A stretch of DNA of 64,000 nt from Hyphomicrobiales bacterium (GCA_017305535.1 JAFKKN010000007.1:62001-126000), one strand, 5' to 3'. Positions 53,221 through 62,848 are shown, counted from the first letter of the stretch. Made by a program: numbers and translations. The notes: generated from the sequence alone by a model not told the origin.

Positions 53221-54345
53221 TCACGCCGTCCGATAGGCTTTGAATGCCGAGAGGTCGGGCGTGAACCCGAGCCCCGGCGCATCGGTCAGGGTGATATGTC
53301 CGTCGCGGACATCGCTGACGGGGCCGCACAGCGCATCGCGCAACGGGTTTGGATTGAAATCGACCTCGAGCAAGCCGTTGCCGCCAACCGCGGCAAGCAG
53401 GTGCGCCGAGGCGAGAAGTCCGATGCCGCCGCCAAGATAATGCGGACATAACGTCTTGCCGGCGGCGCGGGCCGCGCGGCTGACCGAAACGCATTGCGAG
53501 AAACCGCCCCACTTGGCGATGTCTGGCTGGATCACATCGAGCGCGCCGGCCGCGAAGGCGTCGGCGAACGCCGTCTCGCTGGCAAGGTTCTCGCCGCCGG
53601 CAAGTGGCGTGCGGATGCGCGTCTTCAGTTCGAGCCACGCCGGCCATGGCTGATCCACGCGCAATGGTTCTTCCAGCCAACCGAGCGAAAAGCCATCGAG
53701 TTCGGGTGCGAAGGCAAGCGCCTGCTCCAGCGACCAGCCTTGATTGGCGTCGGCGGCGAGCAGGCCGTCACCGGCCAACGCGCGCAATGCGGTGAGGTTG
53801 GCGAGGTCGCGCCCCGCGCCAAAACCGATCTTCAGCTTCAATGCGCGATGGCCAGCGCGCAGCGCGGCTTCCGCCGTTTGCGCCGCGCCGGTGGGATTGA
53901 TACCGCTGGCATAGACCTTGACGCGCGGAGCGTCGCCGCCGAGCAGACGCCACAACGGCTGCGCCTGCCGTTGCGCGGCGAGATCCCACATCGCGATATC
54001 GACGCCGGCGATGCATTGCGCGAACGGACCGTGTTCCCCGGTCTGCAAGGCCAGCACGGCATACTTTTCGGCGAGATGATCGAACAGATCGCGCGGCGCC
54101 TTTGCGACGAAACCGGTTGCCGCTGGCGCGATGATCTCGTTGACGATGCGGGCGCGATGTTCCGCGCCGACGGAAGGAAAATTCGACCACGCTTCGCCCC
54201 AGCCGACATGGCCGTCCTCGTCCTCGATGCGGATGAACACCGCGGGGCGATCCAGCATGCGGCCGAACGATGTCTCGACCGGCGTTTGCAGCGGGTAGCG
54301 ATAGCAGAAGGCGCGGAGGCTGCGGATCGCCACGGAACTGGTCAT
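53221..54345 (-). CDS. mandelate racemase/muconate lactonizing enzyme (enolase superfamily)
   Basis: About 374 residues from ATG 54345, with AAGGTG six bases upstream. Metal-binding residues are in LLAADANQGW (Asp), LGWLEEPLRV (Glu) and LAGGENLASE (Glu). The proton-shuttle region ALKLKIGFGAGRD carries the KxK motif. This supports racemase, cycloisomerase or dehydratase activity on a carboxylate. GTG at 54354 is an alternative start. First gene of the operon with GMC oxidoreductase and GntR; exact substrate unknown. Confidence 0.92.
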   Translation of the reverse strand: MTSSVAIRSLRAFCYRYPLQTPVETSFGRMLDRPAVFIRIEDEDGHVGWGEAWSNFPSVGAEHRARIVNEIIAPAATGFVAKAPRDLFDHLAEKYAVLALQTGEHGPFAQCIAGVDIAMWDLAAQRQAQPLWRLLGGDAPRVKVYASGINPTGAAQTAEAALRAGHRALKLKIGFGAGRDLANLTALRALAGDGLLAADANQGWSLEQALAFAPELDGFSLGWLEEPLRVDQPWPAWLELKTRIRTPLAGGENLASETAFADAFAAGALDVIQPDIAKWGGFSQCVSVSRAARAAGKTLCPHYLGGGIGLLASAHLLAAVGGNGLLEVDFNPNPLRDALCGPVSDVRDGHITLTDAPGLGFTPDLSAFKAYRTA

Positions 54346-54390
54346 GCGGGACACCTTGACACGGCGCGCGATCTCTCGTCTCTTGTACGC

Positions 54391-54410
54391 TTGTATTATC
54401 TATAATACAA
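54391..54410. promoter_or_regulatory. 20-bp perfect palindrome, likely GntR operator
   Basis: TTGTATTATCTATAATACAA lies between the divergent starts of the enolase-superfamily gene (54345) and the ABC permease (54445). Size and symmetry fit a GntR/UTRA dimer site. The A/T-rich palindrome also overlaps the region where both promoters must be. Confidence 0.7.
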
Positions 54411-54444
54411 CTTGGCGAAAGAGCAACCGGCGGAGCGGCTGCGG

Positions 54445-55215
54445 ATGAAGGCGGACGGCGTGAAGCGAATTCTGCTCGGAGCCATTCCGTGGCTGGGCGC
54501 GATCGCGCTGTGGTATGTCGTGCGCTGGAGCGGCATCGTCAATCCGTCGCTGATCCCCGCGCCGCATGCGGTGGCGATGAAATTCGTCGAGTTGCTGCTG
54601 CACGAGGGCTTGCTGGTCGATGTCTGGGCGTCGACCCAGCGTGTAACGCTCGGCGTGCTGCTGGGTATTGCCGCCGCGGTGCCGGTCGGTTTTCTGCTCG
54701 GCTGGTATCGTCCGGCGCGGACGTTCGCCGATCCGATGATCAATTTCTTCCGCGCGTTGCCGCCGATCGCGCTGATCCCGCTGGTGATCGTCTATTTCGG
54801 CGTCGACGAAATGGCCAAGCTGGTGGTGCTGTTCTACGCGGCGTTCTTCTCCGGCGTCATCGTGATGTACGAGGGCGTGTCGCAGATCACGCCGCTCTAT
54901 ATTCGCGTGGCACAGACGCTCGGTGCCAGCGAGCTGGAAATCTTCCGCAAGGTCATCATCCCGCTCACCGTGCCGCACATCCTTACCGCGTTGCGGGTCG
55001 CGCTCGGCGTGGCGTGGGCGACGCTGGTGGCGTCCGAGCTGATCGCCGCGCAGCGCGGCCTTGGCGCATTGATCCAGAACGCCTCGACCTATTTCCTGCT
55101 CGACGTCATCTATGTCGGCATCATCTGCATCGGCTTTGTCGCGCTGGTCATGGACATGATCCTGCGCGCGATCAGCAAGCGCCTTCTGGTCTGGCAGGAG
55201 CGCGCGGTCGCATGA
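54445..55215 (+). CDS. NitT/TauT-family ABC transporter permease
   Basis: 256 residues, about six helices. It has the loop EGVSQITPLYIRVAQTLGAS then EIFRKVIIPLTVPHILTALR, and PPIALIPLVIVYFGVDEMAK. The ATG at 54445 follows GGAG at 9 bases spacing. First gene of the divergent operon permease-ATPase-binding protein. Overlaps the ATPase start by 4 bases. Confidence 0.9.
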   Translation: MKADGVKRILLGAIPWLGAIALWYVVRWSGIVNPSLIPAPHAVAMKFVELLLHEGLLVDVWASTQRVTLGVLLGIAAAVPVGFLLGWYRPARTFADPMINFFRALPPIALIPLVIVYFGVDEMAKLVVLFYAAFFSGVIVMYEGVSQITPLYIRVAQTLGASELEIFRKVIIPLTVPHILTALRVALGVAWATLVASELIAAQRGLGALIQNASTYFLLDVIYVGIICIGFVALVMDMILRAISKRLLVWQERAVA

Positions 55216-56030
55216 CGAATGACGCCAACAAAAATGCTCGCGCGCAGTTCGAGCACGTCTCGCTGGCTTTCGACACGCCAAGGGGCAAGCTGCAGATCGT
55301 CGATGACGTGAATTATTCCATCAGTGATGGCGATTTCATCGCGGTGATCGGCCCATCGGGCTGCGGCAAGACCACGATGATGAACATGCTGGCGGGTTTC
55401 CAGAAGCCGACCGGCGGGCGTGTGCTGTTCGACAACGCGCCGGTGCAGGGGCCGGGTCCCGAGCGCGGTGTGATCTTTCAGGAATATGGCGTGTTTCCGT
55501 GGCTGACGGTGCGTCAGAACATCGCGTTCGGACTGACGCTGCATGCCAATCGCGTGGCGCCCGGCGAGCGCGAGGCGATCTGTGATCATTATCTGTCGCT
55601 GATGGGACTATCGGATTTCGCCAACTCGTTCCCCAAGCATCTGTCGGGCGGGATGCGGCAGCGGCTGGCGATCGCGCGCGCCTACGCGGTGAAGCCGCAG
55701 TTCCTGCTGATGGACGAGCCGTTCGGCGCGCTGGATGCGCAGACGCGCGCCAACATGCAGAACCTGCTGCTGCAAGTGCTGGCCGCCGAAGGCAAGACGG
55801 TGATGCTGATCACCCATTCGGTGGAAGAGGCGATCTATCTCGCCTCGCGCATCGTGGTGGTCACCGCGCGGCCGGCGCGCATCAAGGAAATCATCGAGGT
55901 GCCGTTCCCCTATCCGCGCGATGAATCGATTCACGAGCGGCCGGAGTTCGGCCAGTTGCGCAGTTACATCCGCGAACTGGTGATGAACGAATATCGCGCG
56001 CAGCAGGCGCAGTCGTCTTTTTCAGAATAA
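55212..56030 (+). CDS. NitT/TauT-family ABC transporter ATPase
   Basis: 272 residues. Walker A GPSGCGKTT (47-55), Q-loop IFQEYGVFPW, signature LSGGMRQR, Walker B LLMDEPFGALD. SsuB/TauB-type. Starts in the permease stop (ATGA). Confidence 0.93.
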   Translation: MTNDANKNARAQFEHVSLAFDTPRGKLQIVDDVNYSISDGDFIAVIGPSGCGKTTMMNMLAGFQKPTGGRVLFDNAPVQGPGPERGVIFQEYGVFPWLTVRQNIAFGLTLHANRVAPGEREAICDHYLSLMGLSDFANSFPKHLSGGMRQRLAIARAYAVKPQFLLMDEPFGALDAQTRANMQNLLLQVLAAEGKTVMLITHSVEEAIYLASRIVVVTARPARIKEIIEVPFPYPRDESIHERPEFGQLRSYIRELVMNEYRAQQAQSSFSE

Positions 56031-56054
56031 CATCACAAAGAGAGGGAGGAAGGC

Positions 56055-57047
56055 ATGAACAGGCGTGAATTTCTGACGACGACGGCAGGCATGGCCCTGA
56101 GTGCCACACTCGCTGCACCTGCGATCGCGCAGGCCAAGACCAAGGTGCGGGCCGGCTACCTGCACACGGTGGCGGTGGACGGGCAAATCTGGACCGGCAT
56201 GGATCGCGGCTCCTTCGCCAAGCAGGGAATCGATCTCGAATTGCGGCAGTTCAACACCGGGCTCGAGATTTTCCAGGCGCTGGTCGGTGGCAGTCTTGAC
56301 GTGCTGGCAACCGGCGCGGTGCTGTCGAATTTTCCGGCACGCGGGCAGGGCAAGGTGTTCCTCATCAATGACGTCGAGGTGGCCACCGCGCAGCTTTGGG
56401 TGCGCGGCGATCAGGGCATCAAGACGTTCGCCGATCTCAAGGGCAAGCGGATCGCGACCACGACGGGTACCACCGCGCATGTGTTCCTCGACACCGCGCT
56501 GCGTGCCAACAACGTCAAGCCGTCCGAGGTCGAACTGTTGAATCAGGCGATGCCGGCGGTGGTGACCTCGTTCATCTCCGGCGCGGTGCCGGCGGTGGCG
56601 CTGTGGGTGCCGTTCAACGTCTCGGTGCGCGACAAGGTGCCGGGCGCGATCAAGCTGGCCGATGCTTCGGCTTACTACCCACAGGCCGCCATCGTCGGCG
56701 GGTGGGCCGCGCGCAACGATTATTTCGACGGCAACAAGGAAACGCTGTCGAAGCTGATCAAGGGCTGGGCCGAGGCCAACGACTACTTCATCGCCAACAG
56801 CGAGGAGGCGTTGAAGGCGTTGCAGAAGAACCACTACAGCCAGACCCCGATGTCGGATATCGAGGAGTCGTTCAAGGCGCAGAAGATGTTCACGTCGCAG
56901 GAGTGGAAGAAGCTCTATGCCGACGGCACCGTCACCAAATGGTTGCAGCAGGTGACCGACTTCTTCATGACCAATGCCAACGTCAAGGATTTCACGCCGG
57001 CCGCGAAGTATTTTGATCCGTCGCTGTACACGTCTGCAATCAGCTAG
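56055..57047 (+). CDS. NitT/TauT-family substrate-binding protein with Tat-type signal
   Basis: 330 residues. The N terminus NRREFLTTTAGMALSATLAA has the twin-arginine pattern RR-x-F-L, so export may be folded through Tat. The binding fold has WTGMDRGSFAKQGIDLELRQ, LKGKRIATTTGTTAHVFLDT and VTSFISGAVPAVALWVPFNV. Ligand unknown; by location it feeds the enolase-like/GMC pathway. Third gene of the importer operon; AGAGGGAGGAAGG lies upstream of the ATG. Confidence 0.92.
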   Translation: MNRREFLTTTAGMALSATLAAPAIAQAKTKVRAGYLHTVAVDGQIWTGMDRGSFAKQGIDLELRQFNTGLEIFQALVGGSLDVLATGAVLSNFPARGQGKVFLINDVEVATAQLWVRGDQGIKTFADLKGKRIATTTGTTAHVFLDTALRANNVKPSEVELLNQAMPAVVTSFISGAVPAVALWVPFNVSVRDKVPGAIKLADASAYYPQAAIVGGWAARNDYFDGNKETLSKLIKGWAEANDYFIANSEEALKALQKNHYSQTPMSDIEESFKAQKMFTSQEWKKLYADGTVTKWLQQVTDFFMTNANVKDFTPAAKYFDPSLYTSAIS

Positions 57048-57061
57048 GTCGAACACTTCCG

Positions 57062-57098
57062 GACAATGACCGTCCGTTTGCCGTGGGCGGTCATTGTC
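57062..57098 (+). terminator. hairpin after the binding-protein gene
   Basis: 11-bp arms GACAATGACCG / CGGTCATTGTC around a 15-base loop, 14 bases after the stop. No T-run follows, so termination may be weak or factor dependent. Confidence 0.55.
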
Positions 57099-57162
57099 GT
57101 GTCACACCACTGACAGGACGGGTTGTTTTCCGGTTCGGGATGGAAGGCGCGGCGAGTTGACA

Positions 57163-57190
57163 GCAAACATGAAGCATGCATCATGTTTGC
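57163..57190. promoter_or_regulatory. 28-bp near-perfect palindrome, likely TetR operator
   Basis: GCAAACATGA-A-GCATGC-A-TCATGTTTGC. Only the A/A pair breaks symmetry. TTGACA directly precedes it (57157-57162) and would be a -35 box, so a repressor bound here would block the promoter. The start of the TetR gene lies 23 bases downstream. Confidence 0.75.
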
Positions 57191-57212
57191 AATGAGCACC
57201 GGTCGAGCGATC

Positions 57213-57857
57213 ATGTCCAAGCCTGCGCCCAAGACCCAAAGGGGGGTCCGAACGCGTGCCGCCCTGCTGCGGGCCGCCGAACGATGCTTTGGCGACAAGG
57301 GATTTCACGCTGTCTCGGTGAGCGACATCACCGACGAAGCGGGAATGGCGATCGGCACGTTCTATCTGTACTTCACGGACAAGCTCGACGTGTTCCGCGC
57401 GGTCGTCGACCATATTCAGGCCGAGCTGCGCCAGCATCTGCGAAATTCCGACGCGGAAGATCGCCTGTTGCGCGAGCGGCAGGGCCTGAGCGACTTTCTG
57501 GTGTTTGCCTGCGAGCGGCCGAAGATTTTCAGGATATTGCAGGAATCCTACATCGTCGATTCGGATATTTATTTCGCCTATTTCGAAGGCATTGCCGCGA
57601 GTTATGCGAAGCGGCTGAAAGCGGCGCAAAAGAACAAGCAGATCGTCGAGGGTGATCCCGATATTCAGGCCTGGTGTCTGATCGCCATCAGCAATTTCCT
57701 GGGGATGCGCTATTCGCGCGCCGGATTGCGGAAGCCGAAGCACGACGCCGTCGTCGAGACCGCCGCGGATTTCATCGCCTTCGGACTGGCTCCGGAAGGG
57801 CGCGGGCGGCCCTTGCGCCAGAGCGCGCGCCGCTCCGGTGTGGCCGCGGGACATTGA
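57213..57857 (+). CDS. TetR-family transcriptional regulator
   Basis: 214 residues. The N-terminal HTH (RTRAALLRAAERCFGDKGFH, AVSVSDITDEAGMAIGTFYL, YFTDKLDVFRAVVDHI) is typical. The C-terminal half is a ligand domain. Two upstream Met codons (57186, 57192) in the same frame lie in or beside the operator, so ATG 57213 was chosen. It precedes the Liv/acyl-CoA-ligase operon and probably controls both itself and that operon; inducers of such regulators are often acyl-CoAs, which fits the ligase (inference). Confidence 0.9.
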   Translation: MSKPAPKTQRGVRTRAALLRAAERCFGDKGFHAVSVSDITDEAGMAIGTFYLYFTDKLDVFRAVVDHIQAELRQHLRNSDAEDRLLRERQGLSDFLVFACERPKIFRILQESYIVDSDIYFAYFEGIAASYAKRLKAAQKNKQIVEGDPDIQAWCLIAISNFLGMRYSRAGLRKPKHDAVVETAADFIAFGLAPEGRGRPLRQSARRSGVAAGH

Positions 57858-57985
57858 GGTGAAGGCGCGGCGGCGGATGCAATCTTGAGGTTTTGCGGCG
57901 GCCTGTCGTTCGGGCGGCCGGAACGAGTTGATCGCGAATTATCTTTTACCCGCAACATGCGGGATATAGCAGGGGGAGTTCTTCA

Positions 57986-59170
57986 ATGTCGGCACGATTG
58001 ACAGGATGGGGTCTGGCGTTGGCGCTGGGTCTCGGCATGACGCATGGCGTCGACGCGCGCGAGATCAAGATCGCGCACGTCTACGACAAGACCGGAACGC
58101 TCGAGGCCTATGCCAAGCAGACGCAGAACGGTCTGCTGCTCGGGCTCGAATATGCCACCAAGGGGACGATGACGATCGGCAATGACAAGCTGGTGGTCAT
58201 CGAGCGCGACAATCAGGGCAAGCCCGACGTCGCCAAGGCGCAGCTCGCCGCCGCCTATAGCGACGACAACGCCGATATTGCGGTGGGGCCGACGGCCTCC
58301 AATAACGCGCTGGCGATGCTTCCGGTCGCCGAGGAATATCGCAAGATCCTGCTGGTGGAGCCGGCGGTGGCCGACTCGATCACCGGCGACAAATGGAATC
58401 GCTACATCTTCCGCACCGGCCGCAATTCGTCGCAGGACGCGATCGCCAATGCTGTGGCGCTCGACAAGGAAGGCGTCTCCGTCGCGACGCTGGCGCAGGA
58501 TTATGCGTTCGGGCGCGACGGCATCAAGGCGTTCAAGACCGCGATGAAGCATGCGAAGATCGTCCACGAGGAATATCTGCCGATCAATACGGCGGACTTC
58601 ACCGCCGGAGCGCAGCGGCTGTTCGATTCCCTGAAGGACAAGCCCGGCCGCAAGATCATCTTCATTCTGTGGGCGGGCTCGGGCAACCCGTTCAAGATCG
58701 CCGATCTCGATCCGAAGCGTTACGGCATCGAAATCGCGGCTCAGGGCAATATCCTGCCGGCCATGGTGCCTTACAAGCAACTCGTCGGGATGGAAGGCGC
58801 CACCTATTACTATTACGGCATTCCGAAGAATCCGATCAACGACTGGCTGGTCGCGGAGCATCAGAAGCGCTTCAACTCCCCGCCTGACTTCTTCACCGCG
58901 GGCGGCATGGCCGCTGGCATCGCGATCGTTGAAGCCATCAAGAAGACCGGCGGCAAGACCGACACCGAAACCCTGATCAAGGCGATGGAAGGAATGTCGT
59001 TCGACACCCCGAAGGGCAAGATGACGTTCCGTCCAGAAGATCATCAGGCGATGCAGTCGATGTATCATTTCCGCATCGCGGCCGATCCGAACCTGGCCTG
59101 GGGCGTGCCGGAATTGGTTCGCGAACTGAAACCCGAGGACATGAACGTTCCGATCCAGAACAAGCGCTGA
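57986..59170 (+). CDS. Liv-type substrate-binding protein
   Basis: 394 residues. Signal peptide (basic start, then LTGWGLALALGLGMTHGVDA). Mature protein KIAHVYDKTGTLEAYAKQTQ, then ADIAVGPTASNNALAMLPVA and GKMTFRPEDHQAMQSMYHFR. This branch of Liv-type proteins often binds aromatic acids. First gene of the importer operon; GGGGGAG lies upstream of the ATG. Confidence 0.92.
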   Translation: MSARLTGWGLALALGLGMTHGVDAREIKIAHVYDKTGTLEAYAKQTQNGLLLGLEYATKGTMTIGNDKLVVIERDNQGKPDVAKAQLAAAYSDDNADIAVGPTASNNALAMLPVAEEYRKILLVEPAVADSITGDKWNRYIFRTGRNSSQDAIANAVALDKEGVSVATLAQDYAFGRDGIKAFKTAMKHAKIVHEEYLPINTADFTAGAQRLFDSLKDKPGRKIIFILWAGSGNPFKIADLDPKRYGIEIAAQGNILPAMVPYKQLVGMEGATYYYYGIPKNPINDWLVAEHQKRFNSPPDFFTAGGMAAGIAIVEAIKKTGGKTDTETLIKAMEGMSFDTPKGKMTFRPEDHQAMQSMYHFRIAADPNLAWGVPELVRELKPEDMNVPIQNKR

Positions 59171-59181
59171 TCGCACGCGTC

Positions 59182-60000
59182 ATGATGGAGGGGAGCGTCA
59201 ATGCATCGGAGCCGCGCGTCTCACTGGAGACGCGTGGCCTCGGAATCCGCTTCGGCGGACATGTCGCGGTGAACGCCGTGTCATGCGCATTTCGACCGGG
59301 CGAACTCACCTGCATCGTGGGACCGAACGGTGCCGGCAAAACGACCTACTTCAATCTGATTTCCGGCCAGTTGCGTCCCAGCGAAGGATCAATCCTGTTG
59401 CAGGGGCGCGATATCACCGCGATGCCGACCTCGGCCCGGGCATTGGCCGGGCTCGGCCGGGCCTTCCAGCTCACCAATCTGTTTCCGCAGCTCAGCGTGC
59501 TGGAGAATATCCGGCTCGTGGTTCAGGCGCGACGCGGCTTCGGCTTTTCGCTGCTGTCGCTCTGGACCTCGCATCGCGACGCCATCGCGGAAGCGGAGAC
59601 GTGTCTCGAGCGCGTTTCGTTACAGCATCGGCGCGATGCGACGGCGGCATCGCTGCCTCACGGCGATCAGCGCAAGCTGGAAGTGGCGCTGCTGATCGCG
59701 CTCAATCCCGATGTCTTCCTGTTCGACGAACCGACGGCCGGCATGAGCATCGACGAGGTTCCGGTGATCCTCGACCTGATCCGCGAGATCAAAACGGATT
59801 CGTCCAAGACGGTGCTGCTTGTCGAACACAAGATGGACGTGGTGCGCTCGCTCGCCGACCGGATCATCGTGCTGCACAACGGCACGTTGCTGGCCGATGG
59901 CGATCCGGCGACGGTGATGGAATCGCCGATCGTTCACGAAGCCTATCTCGGCATGTCGGCGAAAGAAGCGGCGGCAATCGAGCAGGTGGCCCATGATTGA
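59182..60000 (+). CDS. livG: LivG-type ABC transporter ATPase
   Basis: 272 residues (or 271 from ATG 59185). Walker A GPNGAGKTT (47-55), Q-loop region AFQLTNLFPQLSV, signature LPHGDQRKLEVALLIALNPD, Walker B LFDEPTAGMS. Its stop overlaps the livF start by 8 bases. Confidence 0.93.
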   Translation: MMEGSVNASEPRVSLETRGLGIRFGGHVAVNAVSCAFRPGELTCIVGPNGAGKTTYFNLISGQLRPSEGSILLQGRDITAMPTSARALAGLGRAFQLTNLFPQLSVLENIRLVVQARRGFGFSLLSLWTSHRDAIAEAETCLERVSLQHRRDATAASLPHGDQRKLEVALLIALNPDVFLFDEPTAGMSIDEVPVILDLIREIKTDSSKTVLLVEHKMDVVRSLADRIIVLHNGTLLADGDPATVMESPIVHEAYLGMSAKEAAAIEQVAHD

Positions 60001-60727
60001 CAAGGGAGCACCGCTTCTCGCGCTGGACAAGGTGGAAACCCGGATCGGGCCTTATCACATTCTTCATGGCGTCGACTTGGTCGTGCCGGAAGGCGGAGCC
60101 ACCATGCTGCTCGGCCGCAACGGCGCCGGCAAAACCACCACGGCGCGCACCGTGATGGCGCTGTGGCGTGCCAGCGCCGGCACTGTCACTTTCGGCGGCC
60201 GTGATATCACGCGGGAGGATGCGCCGACCATTGCTCGTCTCGGTGTCGGCTACGTTCCCGAGAATATGGGTATCTTCAGCGATCTGACGGTCGCGGAGAA
60301 TTTGCGGCTCGCGGCGATCTCCGGACAGCTCGATCCGAAGCGGCTCGAGGTGATCTTCAATGCCTTCCCCGCGATGAAGCGCTTCTGGCTCGGCCGCGCC
60401 GGAACCTTGTCGGGCGGACAAAAACAGATGCTGTCGATCGCGCGCGCCATCGTCGAGCCGCGCCGCCTCCTGATCATCGACGAGCCGACCAAGGGGCTGG
60501 CACCGGCCATCATCGCCAACATGATCGGCGTGTTCCGTGACCTGAAGGCAACCGGCGTGACCATCCTGATGATCGAGCAGAATTTCGCGCTGGCGCGCGC
60601 GATCGGCGACACCGTGGCCGTGATGGAAGATGGCCGCATCGTGCATCACGGCGGCATGGCCGAGCTCGCGGATGATGATGCCTTGCAGCGCCGGCTGCTC
60701 GGCCTGTCCATGTCAGCGCATCAGTGA
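59993..60727 (+). CDS. livF: LivF-type ABC transporter ATPase
   Basis: 244 residues. Walker A GRNGAGKTT (41-49), signature LSGGQKQMLSIARAI, Walker B LLIIDEPTKGLAPA. Followed by livH after 10 bases. Confidence 0.94.
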   Translation: MIDKGAPLLALDKVETRIGPYHILHGVDLVVPEGGATMLLGRNGAGKTTTARTVMALWRASAGTVTFGGRDITREDAPTIARLGVGYVPENMGIFSDLTVAENLRLAAISGQLDPKRLEVIFNAFPAMKRFWLGRAGTLSGGQKQMLSIARAIVEPRRLLIIDEPTKGLAPAIIANMIGVFRDLKATGVTILMIEQNFALARAIGDTVAVMEDGRIVHHGGMAELADDDALQRRLLGLSMSAHQ

Positions 60728-60737
60728 GGATGAGCGC

Positions 60738-61757
60738 ATGTCCAAGCCTGTGACCGCACCTGTCACCGCCGATATCCCGCGCCAGCCAGTGGACTGGCTG
60801 CCGGTGGCATTGCCGCTCATCGTCGCTGTTGCCGCTTTTCCGTTGGTCGGCAATCCCTGGACGTGGCTGACGCTGACCATCGCCGGGCTTGCCATGGGCA
60901 TGATCATCTTCACCGTGTCCTCCGGCCTGATGCTGGTGTTCGGCCTGATGGACGTTCTCAACTTCGGCCACGGCGCCTTCATCGCGCTCGGCGCCTATGT
61001 CGGGCTGGCGGTTCTGATACCGCTCACGCCGTGGGTCGAGGCCACGTCGGTGCTGTTGAACTCCGCCGTTTTTGCGCTGGCATTGTGTGCCGGCGTCATC
61101 GTTGCCGGCGTGGTCGGTTTCGTGTTCGACCGGTTGCTGATCCAGCCGGTTTACGGCAACCACCTCAAGCAGATTCTGATGACGACCGGCGGCCTGATCA
61201 TCGTCGAACAGTTGATCCGTGCGATCTGGGGCGCGGAGACGGTCTCGTTCAATCTGCCAGCCAGCCTGCGCGGATCGTGGCTGTTGGGCGAAGCTGCCGT
61301 CGAACGGTACCGCATCGTGGCGCTCGGCATCGGCAGTGCCGTCTTTCTCGGGCTTCTTCTGGTTCTGACCCGCACACGGATCGGACTGATGATCCGGGCC
61401 GGTGTCGAGAATCGTGAAATGCTGGAAGCGATGGGTTATCGCACCCGGCATCTTTTCGTCGGCGTGTTCGTGGTCGGCGCGATGCTGGCCGGCCTCGGCG
61501 GCGTGATGTGGGGGCTCTACCTTCAGAACTTCACCGCATCGATCGGCGCGCAGATCAACGTGCTGATCTTCATCGTGATCATCATCGGCGGCCTCGGCTC
61601 GACCACCGGCTGCCTGATCGGCGCGCTGCTGGTGGGGCTGACGAGCAACTACGTCGGTTTCGCCGCTCCCAAGATAGCGCTGTTCTCGAACATTCTCCTG
61701 ATGCTTCTGATTTTGCTCTGGCGGCCCCAGGGCCTCTACCGGGTGGTGGACCGATGA
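60738..61757 (+). CDS. livH: LivH-type ABC transporter permease
   Basis: 339 residues, about eight helices, longer N terminus than usual (PVTADIPRQPVDWLPVALPL). Signatures SGLMLVFGLMDVLNFGHGAF and GLMIRAGVENREMLEAMGYR. Overlaps livM by 4 bases. Confidence 0.92.
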   Translation: MSKPVTAPVTADIPRQPVDWLPVALPLIVAVAAFPLVGNPWTWLTLTIAGLAMGMIIFTVSSGLMLVFGLMDVLNFGHGAFIALGAYVGLAVLIPLTPWVEATSVLLNSAVFALALCAGVIVAGVVGFVFDRLLIQPVYGNHLKQILMTTGGLIIVEQLIRAIWGAETVSFNLPASLRGSWLLGEAAVERYRIVALGIGSAVFLGLLLVLTRTRIGLMIRAGVENREMLEAMGYRTRHLFVGVFVVGAMLAGLGGVMWGLYLQNFTASIGAQINVLIFIVIIIGGLGSTTGCLIGALLVGLTSNYVGFAAPKIALFSNILLMLLILLWRPQGLYRVVDR

Positions 61758-62848
61758 CCACGCACGCTCCGGCACCGAGTTTCATCCGTCGCCTGCTGTC
61801 GGGAGACCTGCCCCGCAGCCGGATCCTGACCGTCATCCTGATCGCCATCGTCGTCGGTCTTGTCGTCGCGCCGTTCCTCGTTCCGGGCGCACGGAGCCTC
61901 AACACCTCCGCGAAAATCCTGATCTTCATCGCGCTGGTGGCGAGCTACGATCTGCTGCTCGGCTACACCGGCATCGTGTCGTTCGCCCATACGATGTTTT
62001 TCGGGATCGGCGCCTATGGCATCGCCATTGCGTCGACCCGGATGGAGCCGGGCTGGACGGCATTGGCGGTGGGCACGTCGTGCGCCATTCTGCTCTCCGT
62101 TATTCTGGCGACAGTGATCGGCCTGTTCTCGCTGCGGGTCCGCGCGGTGTTCTTCGCCATGATCACACTTGCGGTGGCCACCGCGTTTTCGACCTTGATG
62201 TCGCAATTGTCGGAATGGACCGGCGGCGAGGATGGCATCACCTTCAAGATGCCGACGATCTTTCAGCCGGCGTACCGCCTGTTCGAAGAGCCCGTCCTGG
62301 GGATCGTCATCAACGGACGCATTCTGTCGTACTACGCCATCCTGATCGCGGTCGTGGTGCTGTTCCTGCTGATGCTGCGGATCGCCAACTCGCCGTTCGG
62401 ACGCGTGCTTCAGGCGATTCGCGAGAATCCGTTCCGGACCGAAGCGATCGGCTATCGCACCGTTTTCTATCGCACCATCGCCAGCGTGATATCGGCGGTG
62501 TTCGCCACGCTCGCGGGCGTCCTCATGGCGATCTGGCTGCGTTACAATGGGCCGGATACGACGCTCTCACTCGAGATCATGGTCGATATCCTGCTGATCA
62601 CCGTGATCGGCGGCATGGGGACGCTCTACGGTGCGATCGTCGGGTCCGTGGTGTTCATGATCGCACAGACCTATCTGCAAGACGTCATGGTGCTCGTCAG
62701 CAAGGCGAGCGAGCATATCCCGCTGGTCGCCACTCTGGCCCACCCGGATCGCTGGCTGTTGTGGCTCGGTCTGCTGTTCGTCCTGAGCATCTACTATTTC
62801 CCGCAAGGGGTGGTGGGCAGCCTCAGGGATCGCGCGCGGGGGACGTGA
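61754..62848 (+). CDS. livM: LivM-type ABC transporter permease
   Basis: 364 residues, about nine to ten helices. Contact region SPFGRVLQAIRENPFRTEAI and core YTGIVSFAHTMFFGIGAYGI. Its TGA overlaps the ligase ATG by one base, showing that importer and ligase are translated together. Confidence 0.93.
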   Translation: MTTHAPAPSFIRRLLSGDLPRSRILTVILIAIVVGLVVAPFLVPGARSLNTSAKILIFIALVASYDLLLGYTGIVSFAHTMFFGIGAYGIAIASTRMEPGWTALAVGTSCAILLSVILATVIGLFSLRVRAVFFAMITLAVATAFSTLMSQLSEWTGGEDGITFKMPTIFQPAYRLFEEPVLGIVINGRILSYYAILIAVVVLFLLMLRIANSPFGRVLQAIRENPFRTEAIGYRTVFYRTIASVISAVFATLAGVLMAIWLRYNGPDTTLSLEIMVDILLITVIGGMGTLYGAIVGSVVFMIAQTYLQDVMVLVSKASEHIPLVATLAHPDRWLLWLGLLFVLSIYYFPQGVVGSLRDRARGT

